A stretch of 64,000 nt of DNA, taken from assembly GCA_943370295.1 (NCBI GenBank), contig CALRQL020000001.1:124001-188000 (forward strand), in the 5' to 3' direction. The position numbers were made by a program, and so were the translations under genes. The notes under the pieces were generated by a model that had not been told where the DNA came from, did not search any database, and saw only the letters and a list, made by a program, of their open reading frames with translations. Shown piece by piece: positions 1 to 12,000 of this stretch. The DNA comes from SB11 sp943370295 (GTDB lineage: Bacteria > Bacteroidota > Bacteroidia > UBA8524). Numbering within the stretch: the stretch's first letter is position 1; each line of letters opens with the position of its first letter.

Positions 1-1
1 T

Positions 2-3000
2 GTGTACATTCGTCCTGCTCCCGAACCTGATTTTACTATTAACGACAGTATGCAGTGTTTAAACGGAAACAGTGTTACGTTTACCAACACATCAAGCATA
101 CAGTCGGGAACGGTTTCGTACAAATGGATATTCAGCAATACAGTTTCTGATACATCGGTTGCTACCAGCCCTACCAAAGTATATACCACCGCCGATACGT
201 TTGCGGTGAAACTGATTGTTACTTCAAACTTTGGTTGCCGTGATTCAGTTTCTAAAAACGTTTACTTGTTCCCCAAACCTGATATGGCGTTTAACGTAAA
301 CGACAGCGAACAGTGTTTTACAGGGAATAGCTTTGTGTTTACCAACGGCTCTTCAATAAGCAGCGGGACAGTCAACTATAAATGGCAATTCAGTTCAGAC
401 CCGGCCGATACATCGGTACTAAATAACCCCACCAAAAGCTATGCAAGCAATGGGGTGTTTCCTGTAAAGCTGATTGGTACCTCTGACCAAGGTTGTAAAG
501 ATTCGGTATCGGCAAATATGACCGTGTTTGCTGAACCCTTGGCCGGTTTCAGTATCAACGATACCGACCAATGTATCAACGGTAACAACTTTATTTTTAC
601 TGATACATCAGTAGTTGGCGGATTGTACAGCCGCCAATGGACGTTTGGTGACGGCAGTGGTTCAACCATAGCAGCTCCCTCAAAATCCTACGCCACTGCT
701 GATACTTTTATTGTGAAGCTGGTGGTTACCATTAATGCAGGGGGTTGTAAAGATTCGGTTTCAACACCAGTGTATGTGTATCCTCAACCAGTAGCGGCTT
801 ACACTATTAATGATAGCATACAATGTTACCCCGGCCACTCGTTTGTATTTAACAACGGAACAACGATAGCTTCGGGCAGCAATACGTATCTGTGGAAGTT
901 TAACGTACCCACAGGTACAACCGATACTTCTAACCTCACCAACCCTACTAAAAACTACCCTGCATCGGGTACTTATATTGTAAGACTTACTGCAACTTCG
1001 GATAAAGGGTGTAAAGATTCAACCCAGCATCAGGTAACGGCTACCCCTATTATTAATAACAACGTAGTTGCATCCAACCAAGGACTTTGCTCAGGTTCAA
1101 CACCGGATAGCCTCGTACAATCGGGTGCATCCGTAAGCGGTGGTAGCGGAGCATTTACCTACCAATGGCAAGAAAGCACCGATTCAGCCGTATGGACGAA
1201 TATTGTAGGAGCTACCGGGGTTAACTACCAACCACCTGCTTTAACAGCCAACCGCTGGTACCGCCGTGTGGTAACATCGGGCGATTGTGCCGATACCTCA
1301 GTGCCTGTTAAAATTACGGTTACCCCTGCCATTACTAACAATACCATCACTGCCAACCAAATTGTATGTGCGGGTTTTGCACCTTCACAATTTAACGGCA
1401 GCACCCCCGCAGGCGGTTTAGGAAGTTTTACTTACCAATGGCAAATCAGTACCGACTCTAACACTTGGAACAATATAGTAGGTGCACAATCGATAGATTA
1501 TACTTCAGGCGTATTAACCCAAACTACCTATTTCCGCAGGTTGGTTACTTCGGGTGTGTGTACACAGCCCAGCAATGTGGTTAAAGTGCTGGTGAATCCT
1601 AAGCCTACGGTTTCGTTCACAACGGCCAGTGTTTGTTTAGGGTTAGCAGCCAATTACACATCCACTTCAACCATTGCAACGGGCAGTATCACCCAATATA
1701 CTTGGACGTACGGCGACGGTAACGGAGGCACAGGCAGCAGTCAAAGCCACACGTATGCTTCGGTAGGCAGCTATACCATTAAACTGATTGCAGCTTCGGA
1801 CAGCGGTTGTACTGATAGCACCACCCGAACCATTAATGTTCACCACAAGCCTACTGCCTCTTTTGTATCTAACGATACCTGTTTGGGTTTCGGCAACGGA
1901 TTTAATGCCTCAGCATCAAGCGTAGGAGCGGGAAGTATTACCAATTACGGATGGAATTTTGGCGATGCTACTACCGGTAGCGGCGTTACAACCACCAAAA
2001 CCTATGCAGCGCACGGCAGTTACAACGTAAAACTGATTGTAACCACTGATAGTTCTTGCAGGGATAGTATTACCCAAGCAGTGGTGGTTCACCCTCGTCC
2101 TGTACCTAACTTTACTACTAACGATAGCGACCAATGCGTAAACGGTAATAGCTTTACCTACACTAACAGCACAAGTATAGCCAGCGGCAGCAGCACTTAT
2201 TTATGGAATTTGGGAGAAGGAGCAATCGATACCAGCACCCAAACCAATACTTCAAAAACGTATGCTGTAAATGGTAACTACAGTGTGAAACTGATTGCTA
2301 CTTCAAACTTCGGGTGTATCGATTCGGTAACTAAGCCTGTAATAGTGTATGCAAAACCTACTCCTGCATACAGTATCAATGATACCGACCAATGTTTGAA
2401 CGGTAACAGCTTTATATTCACCAACGGGAGCACTGTAAACCCCGTAGTTGGCCTATCATACTTTTGGAGGTTTGGTGACGGTAGCACCTCTACTCAAACC
2501 AACCCCACAAAAACATATAGCGCAGAGGGCACATATACCGTGCGCTTGGTGGTGACATCAGTAAACGGCTGTGTTGATAGTATTGAAAAAACCGTGTATG
2601 TGTATCCTAAGCCCAATCCGGCTTTTACTATTAATGATACCTTGCAGTGCTATAATGGCAACCTGTTTATCTACACCAACGGCAGCACCATTGCCAGCGG
2701 TACGCAAACCTATTTTTGGAAACTGAATTTGCTGGATGCCCTGGATACCAGCACCCAAACTAACGTTACTAAAACCTATACCGCATCGGGTAATTTGACT
2801 GTGCGCTTAACGGCCACATCAGACAGAGGCTGTAAAGACTCTATCCAAAGAAATATTATCGTAAGGCCTGATATTACTAACAATACCATCGCTTCGGCGC
2901 AAAATATCTGTTCGGGCTCGATACCCGATACATTACGACATACAGGCGTTGCCATTAATGGTGGCGACGGTACTTTTACCTACCAATGGCAACAAAGCAC

Positions 3001-6000
3001 CGACTCACTTAGCTGGAGTAACATTGGTAGTGCAACATCGGCAAGCTATTCTTCACCTGCCTTGTTTACTACCACTTGGTTTAGGCGCGTAGCTGTTTCT
3101 GGACCTTGCTCTGATACATCGGCACCCATCAAAATCACCGTTACACCCGGTATCGGTAATAATATCATAAGTGCCAATCAAAGCCAGTGTGCAGGTTTCA
3201 CCCCTTCAAAATTTAACGGCACCGTTCCCACGGGCGGTAGCGGTGTTTATACCTACCAATGGCAGTTTAGCCTTGATTCTGCGGCATGGTCAAACATTAC
3301 CAGCGGCACCGATACCAATTTCCAAGCAGGGGTACTTAACCAAACTACATGGTACAGGCGTTTGGCTACTTCAAACTCTTGTACGGTAATCAGTAACCCG
3401 ATTAAAGTAAACGTTAATCCCAAACCTGCGGCCTCGTTTACTGCACCATCGGTGTGCTTTGGTTTAAATGCAACGTTTACTTCTACGTCAACCATTGCAA
3501 CAGGTGCTATCACTCAATATAACTGGACGTTTGGCGATGGAAACACCGCCAGCGGCACTTCAGGTCCGCAGAATGCTTACGGCGCTGTTGGGAGCTATAC
3601 AGCGAAATTGATTGTAACCAGCGACTCAGGTTGTGTAGACAGTACTACCCGTACCTTGTGGGTGCATCCCAAACCCACCGCTTCGTTTGTGTATAACGAT
3701 ACCTGCCATACCTACCAGCACAGCTTTAATGCCGCTGCATCTGCTGTAGCATCGGGCAGCATTACCAATTACAGTTGGAATTTTGGCGATGCAACCAACG
3801 GCAGTGGGGTTACTACCAATAAAACCTACACATTGGTTAATACTTACAACGTGAAACTGGTAGTTACTACCGATAGTGCTTGTAGAGACAGTATTACACA
3901 ATCGGTAATTGTGTACCCAAATCCGGTGGCTGATTTTACCACCAACGATACAGACCAGTGCGTAAACGGCAACAACTTTGTGTTTACCAATGCCACCAGT
4001 ATTGCATCGGGTACGGTTACCTACGGCTGGAATTTTGGCGAAAGTGCAACTGATACATCGTCTCAAACTAATACAAGCAAGGTGTATGCTGCCAACGGGA
4101 CTTATAATGTAGGGTTGGTGGCTGTTTCAAACATCGGTTGCCGGGATACGGTTACCAAGCCCATGACGGTGTATGCTAAACCCGCACAGGCCTTTACCAT
4201 TAATGATACCGACCAGTGTTTGAACGGTAACAGTTTTGTATTTACCAATACCAGTAACATTACCCCTGCGGTAGGCTTGAGTTATTTGTGGACGTTTGAC
4301 GACGTTGCTACCAGCACCCAAACCAGTCCCACAAAAACGTATGCGTACGATGATACGTTTGCCGTGAAGCTAGTGGTTACATCAATAAACGGCTGTTCTG
4401 ACAGTGTTACCCAAAACGTATATGTGTATCCCAAGCCGTCGCCTGATTTTAACATTAACGACAGCATGCAGTGCTTTGGTCCCAACCTATATACGTTTAC
4501 TAACCAAAGTGTGATTAACAGTGGCACGATGACGCATTTTTGGCGTTTTGATGTACTGACTGCCAACGATACTTCATCACAAACCAGCCCCACAAAATCG
4601 TATGCTACCGATGGTACTTATACCATTCGTTTAACTGCTACCTCTGATAAAGGCTGTAAAGACTCGGTAGAAAATCAGGTTACGATTAAGCCCGACATTA
4701 TTAATAACGATATTGCTACTGACCAGTTCTTGTGTCAGGGTGAAACGCCCGATACCTTGGTGCCGTTGAGCGGCCCTGTGAGCGGTGGCGATAATACCTT
4801 TAGCTACCGTTGGGAACAAACCACCGACTCAGCCAACTGGACAGCTATTGGCGGTGCAAGCGATACCTTGTATGCTCCTTCAGCATTGTCAGTAACTACT
4901 TGGTACAGGCGTATTGTAACCTCTGGTCCTTGTGAAGATACATCGGCACCCGTTAAGATATTTGTTACTCCGTCTATCGGAAATAACACCATTACCGCCA
5001 ACCAAACTATTTGCGAAGGGTTTGCTCCTGCACAATTTGCGGGTTCACTGCCCACAGGCGGTCTTGGAGTATATAATTACCAATGGCAAATCAGTACCGA
5101 CTCAGTCAGCTGGAGCAACATTGGCGGTGCAACCGATACTTCTTACCAGTCGGGAGTGCTTACCCAAACAAGGTTCTTCCGTCGTAGGGTGTCGTCAGGG
5201 GCTTGTCCTACCATTAGCAACGTGGTAAAAGTTACCGTGCATCCCAAACCCGTGGCAGCTTATACTACTGCATCGGTTTGTTTCGGGTTTGATGCTAACT
5301 TTACTTCTTCTTCAACTGTTTCAGTAGGAAGTATTGTACAAAGCGAATGGATTTACGGCGACGGTAATACCGATACAGGCAGTTCAGCAACCAACAACTT
5401 TACGGCAGCGGGTGCATACACACCTAAGTTAATAGTTACTACCGGCGAAGGTTGTAAAGACAGTACTACACGCCCGATAAACATTCACCCTAAACCTGTA
5501 GCGGCCTACCAACATAACGATACTTGCTTTGACGATTTAACCAGCTTTGATGCAAGCACCTCTACCGTTGCAACGGGTAGCATTACAGGATATAACTGGG
5601 ATTTAAGCGACGGAGCCACTGCCTCAGCAGTTACCGCCAGCCATACTTACAGTGCCGTGGGTAATTATCAGGTGAAACTGATTGTAACTACGGATAGTGC
5701 CTGCCAAGACAGTATTACCAAAACGGTATTTGTACACCCCAATCCTGTGGCTGCGTTTACTATGAACGATAGTGACCAGTGCTTGAACGGGAATAGTTTT
5801 GTGTTTACCAACGGCTCATCCGTAGCCAGCGGCAGCAATACTTATAATTGGAATTTTGGCCAATCGGCAGCGGATAGTTCAAACCAAACCAGCCCGACTA
5901 AAGTATATACCGCCAGCGGTAATTATACGGTACGTTTGATAGCCATTACCAATTTCGGGTGCCGCGATACTGCCACAAGACCCACTGTAGTGTACGCAAA

Positions 6001-9000
6001 ACCCGCACAGGCGTTTAACATTAACGATACCGACCAGTGTATCAACGGTAACAGCTTTACGTTTACCAACACCAGCAATATTACACCGGCAGTAGGTTTA
6101 ACCTACCGTTGGACATTTGGTAACGGCGATACCAGCGTGCAAACCAGTCCGACCAAGGTATATACGGTTGCAGGTACTTATCCTGTGAAGTTGCGGGTGA
6201 CATCAGTGTTCGGGTGCGCCGATTCGGTTACTAAAACAGTGTATGTGTACCCCAAACCCAATCCTGCATTTACTATTAACGATACGTTGCAGTGCTTTGG
6301 CCCTAACGTATTTACCTTTACCAACGGCAGTACTATTGGCAGCGGCACTATTAATAACTTCTGGAAATTTGATTTGCTGAATGCCGGGGACACCAGCAGT
6401 CAAACCAGTCCTGTGCATACGTATACCAACGACGGTACTTTTACTATCCGTTTGGTTACCACTTCGGACAAAGGGTGTAAAGACTCTACCGAAAAGCAGG
6501 TAACTGTTAAGCCCGATATTTTAAACAACGTGATTAATACCCCGCAGTTTATTTGCGAGGGCAGTACACCAGATACATTGCGTCAAGCCGGCAGCACAGT
6601 TAGCGGCGGCGACAATACCTTTACCTACCAATGGCAACGCAGTACCGACTCTTTAACTTGGGTAAATATCAGCGGTGCTACGGCTGATAGATTTGGCCCA
6701 CCTGCATTGTCAGTAACTACTTGGTACAGGCGTGTTGTAAACTCGGGGCCTTGCACCGATACATCAGCACCCATAAAAATACACGTAACGCCTGCCATTA
6801 CTAATAATACGATTAACAGCAGCCAAACCATTTGCTACGCTCAAACTCCTGCCCAACTAAGCAGTGGTGCTACGGGCGGTGGTAACGGCACGTTTACTTA
6901 TTTGTGGCAGCAATCCAACAACAGCACCACTTGGGGCACGGCCATCGGTACCAGTAGTACCATCAATTACCAACCCGATGCGTTATTTGATACCACCTAT
7001 TACCGCCGCAGGATAATATCAGGCTCGTGTACAACGGTTAGCAACGTGTTGAAAATTGCCGTGAAACCCTTGCCTGTTGTTAATTGGGGAGCTACTACGG
7101 TATGTTACCCCGAACCTACAGTGTTCAGCGATAGTTCAACCGTTAACCAAGGTAGTAATTCAGGTTTTAGCTGGACGTTTGGAGATGGTACTACATCTAC
7201 CCAGCAGAATTCTTCAAAAGTATATGTAGCAGGTACTTACACGGCTAAATTGATAGTTACCACCAATTTCGGTTGTAGAGACTCATTAAGCCAAAGTATT
7301 ACCGTGCATCCCAAACCACAGGCAGGCTATAGTTCGCAAAACAACTGCTTTGGTTTTGCAAGCACCTTTACCGATACTGCCAAAGTGAGCAGCGGTTCAG
7401 TGGTAAGTTGGGCTTGGGCCTTCGGCGATGGATTTACTTCTTCGGCTAAGAATGCCAGCCGCACGTATTTTACCCACGGTACTTATAACGTTCGCCAGAT
7501 TGTAACCACCGATAGGGGTTGCAAGGATACGGTGATCAAGCCTATTGTAATTCACCCCAAACCAACAGCCAACTTTGGGGTAACCACGGTTTGTTATCCA
7601 AACAGTTCACAATTTACCGATTCATCTACCATAGCAACGGGCAGTCTGATTAGCCGTGCGTGGGATTTTGGCGACAGTGCAACCTCTGCACTAACCAACC
7701 CCAGTCATACTTACGCTACCGACGGGGTGTATATTACTAAACTGATTGTTACCTCTAACCAAGGTTGCCGCGACAGTGTATTTAAAGCTGTTACGGTGAA
7801 CCCGCTGCCTACGGTTGTGTTTACAGGGGATACGTTGGCCTGTGTGAACCGCAATGTGTTCTTTAGCAATACCACTTCGGGCGCGGCCTCTTATGTTTGG
7901 AACTACGGCGACGGTAATACCTCAACAAGTTCGGTAGGAAGCAACACGTATGCTAACCCCGGCGTGTACAGGGTGGTGTTGGTGGCTACTACTGCCTATG
8001 GTTGTGTGGATTCTACGGCAAGAACGATACGCATTATAGGGGCACCCGTGCCTGCCTTTACCCTTGCACCAGATACGGGTTGCGCACCGCTAAAAGTGGT
8101 GTTTACCAATGCAACCACCGGTTTGCACATAAGCTACGATTGGAACTTTGGCAACGGTCAATCAAGCGCCTTGTTCAATCCTGATACCGTAACGTATTTC
8201 CAAAGCCAGCGAAACGACTCTACCTATTATATTACATTAAGCGCCACCAACATTTGCGGTACTACCCAAGCCGTTGATTCGGTAAGAGTATTCCCCAAAC
8301 CCGTTGCTAATTTTGCGTTTAACGTAAACAACGGTTGTACGCCGGCTACCTTCACCATTACCAATACCACCACTGCTTTCCCTGATAACTTTATATGGGA
8401 TTTAGGCAATGGTACTACCAGCACAGCAACCAACCCAACATCACCGGTGTACACAACCGTGGATAGCGTGAGTATTTACAGGGTAAGGTTAACCGCCTTT
8501 AACCATTGCGGCACTGATACCATCTCACGTAATCTTACCATATACCCAACTCCCCACGCAGCATTTACAGCACCCAACAACTGTTTTGGTTTTACCAGTA
8601 ACTTTACAGACAGTGCATGGGTAGGCTCGGGCAGTGTAACCAATTGGAGCTGGACGTTTGGCGACGGTAATTTCTCATCGGCACAAAGCCCTACTAATAC
8701 TTATATTAACCACGGCACGTACAATGTGCGCCAGATTGCTATAAGCGACAGGGGCTGCCGTGATACGATAACGAAACCTATAACCATCTACCCCAAACCG
8801 GCCGCAAGGTTTGGTGCAACCACCAGTTGCTTTAGGGATAGTACCCGCTTTACCGACTCTACAACGGTAGCATCGGGCAGCATAGTGAGCAGAACTTGGA
8901 CGTTTGGCGACGGTAACGGTTCTTCAATCACCAACCCAAGAAATTTATATAGCAATGCAGGAACGTACACTGCAAAACTGATTGTGGTTTCTGATTTGGG

Positions 9001-12000
9001 TTGTTCTGACAGTAACTTTAAAGCTGTAACGGTTAATCCGCTGCCAAGCATTGCCTTTACGGGCGATACGGTAGAGTGTTTTAACCGCACGATATTCTAC
9101 ACAAATAATTCAACAGGGGCAGCTACCTACGTATGGAACTATGGCGACGGTAATACCTCGACAGGCTCGGTAGGTAGCAATACGTTTGCTGCACCCGGTT
9201 ATTACCGCATTGTGCTGGTAGGTCGCACTGTATATGGTTGCGAAGATTCGGCAGCAATGGTGGTTCGTATTATAGGCCCGCCAACAGCAGCCTTTACGCT
9301 TGTACCCGATACAGGTTGCGCACCGTTGAACGTGAACTTTGTAAACAACAGTACAGGCTTATATACCAGCTACGATTGGGATTTTGGGAACGGTACGGCA
9401 AGCACCTTGTTTACTCCGCCAACGGCAACCTACATTCAAAGCCGCACCATCGACTCGTTGTATTTCGTAACCCTAAGGGCTACCAATATTTGTGCAACCC
9501 GCTCGGTAACTGATACGGTTACGGTGTTCCCCAAACCGGTGGCCAATTTCAGTATTAACCAAACAGCAGGATGTAGTCCGGCTGTGTTTACGGTTACCAA
9601 CAATACCACTGCATTCCCGCAAACCTTCTTCTGGGATTTTGGGGACGGACAAACCAGTACCCAACAAACTCCTCCGTCTCACATATTTACAACCGCAGGT
9701 ACTATCAGTACTTATAAAGTATTTATGCGGGCCACCAACCATTGCGGAAGTGATACGGTTTCAACCACGGTAACGGTATATCCTAAGCCTGTTGCGGGCT
9801 TCAGTACCCAAGATAACTGCTACGGTTTTGTGAGCAACTTTACCGATACTTCTAAAGTAGGAGTAGGGAGCATCACTACACGCAATTGGGCGTTTGGCGA
9901 TGGTAACAGCTCATCAGCACAAAATGCAACGCATACCTACTTTACACACGGTACTTATAATGTTACCCAAATTGTAGTAACGGATAGGGGTTGTCGAGAT
10001 ACCACAACCAAACCGATTGTTATCCATCCTAAACCTGTGGCTAACTTTGGTGTTAATGCAGCTTGTTTCCGCGATAGTTCATCATTTATAGATTCATCAA
10101 CAGTTGCGTTAGGCTCGCTTACCAATTGGGTATGGACGTTTGGTGATGGTAATGGTTCAAACCTGCGCAATCCTAAAAACTTGTATGCAGCAAATGGCAA
10201 CTACAATGCGAAACTGATTGTAACCTCTAACCAAGGTTGCCGTGATAGTATTATCAAACCTGTAACAGTGCATCCACTGCCTATTATGGCCTTTACGGGT
10301 GATACGGTAGAGTGTTTCGGTCGCACGGTATATTATTCAAATACGTCAACGGGTGCAGCTTCTTATGTTTGGAATTATGGCGATGGCAATACCTCAACAG
10401 GGCCTGTGGGTAGCAATACATTTGCAAACCCCGGTTATTACCGTGTGGTGTTGGTAGGTCGCACTGTATATGGTTGTGAAGATTCTACCGCATTGGTAGT
10501 ACGCATCATCAGCCCGCCTGCCCCTGCATTTACATTGTTGCCTGATACCGGTTGTGCTCCGCTGAATGTGAACTTTGTGAACAACAGTACGGGTATTTAT
10601 ACTACCTACAACTGGAATTTGGGTAACGGTACTACCAGCACCTTGTTTACTCCGCCAACGGCCACCTACATACAAAGCCGCACCATAGATTCGTTGTATT
10701 TTGTTACCCTAAATGCTACCAATATATGCGGCACACGTTCGGTAACTGATACTATTACGGTATTCCCTAAACCGGTGGCTAATTTTACCATTAACCAAAC
10801 CGCAGGTTGCAGCCCCGCGGTGTTTACGGTTACCAATGCAACCACTGCATTCCCGCAAACTTTCTTCTGGGATTTTGGCAATGGTAATACCAGCACGGCT
10901 CAAAACCCGCCTGCCGAAACCTTTGTTACGGGCAGTACCATCAGCACTTATAAAGTATTTATGCGTGCCACCAACCATTGCGGTAGTGATACGTTTTCAA
11001 CCATAGTAACGGTGTATCCTAAACCTGTTGCAGGATTTAGCACCCAAGATAACTGCTACGGTTTTGCAAGCAACTTTACCGATACTTCAAAAGTTGGAGT
11101 AGGTAGTATCACGGCGCGCAACTGGGCATTTGGGGATGGCAACGGTTCATCAACACAAAAACCTGCACATACGTATTTTAATTTCGGCACTTATAACGTT
11201 ACGCAGATTGTAGTGACGGATAGGGGTTGCCGCGATACGATTACTAAACCTATTGTTATCCATCCCAAACCTGTAGCTAACTTTGGTGTAACTACTTCTT
11301 GCTTCCGCGACAGTTCACGTTTCACCGATTCGTCAACAGTGGCATTGGGTACATTAACCAACTGGGTATGGACGTTTGGGGATGGTAATGGCTCTACTTT
11401 GCAGCATCCGCGTAACTTGTATTCGTCTAACGGAAATTATACTTCTAAACTGATAGTAACCTCTGACTGGGGTTGCCGTGATAGTGTTATTAAACCCGTT
11501 ACAGTGCATCCGTTGCCTATTGTTGCCTTTAGTGGTGATACGTTAGAGTGTATTAACCGCGATGTATTCTATAACAACAGTACGGTGGGCGCATCTACCT
11601 ACGTTTGGAACTATGGCGACGGTAAAACATCTACAGGTTCGGTAGGGCGCAATAATTACACTACTCCCGGCTATTACCGTGTAGTATTAGTGGCAAGAAC
11701 GGTGTATGGTTGCGAAGATTCAGCCGCCATGATTGTGCATATCATAGGCCCGCCAAACCCGGCATTGGTTACCTTGCCCGATACAGGCTGTGCGCCGTTG
11801 CAAGTAAACTTTGTAAACAACAGTACGGGTGAGTTTACCAGCTACGATTGGGATTTTGGAAACGGTGTTACCAGCACCCAATTTACCCCACCCCCTGTTA
11901 CCTATCCGCAGAGCTTGTTGGCTGATACAGCTTACACCGTTGCTTTGCGTGCTACCAATATTTGTGCTACCCGTTTGGTTACCCGTCTTGTGCGTGTATT

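Noticed and set aside
3626..4066. 146-residue minus-strand frame in the adhesin gene
   Set aside because: A shadow of the repeats on the other strand. No family resemblance and no regulatory context.
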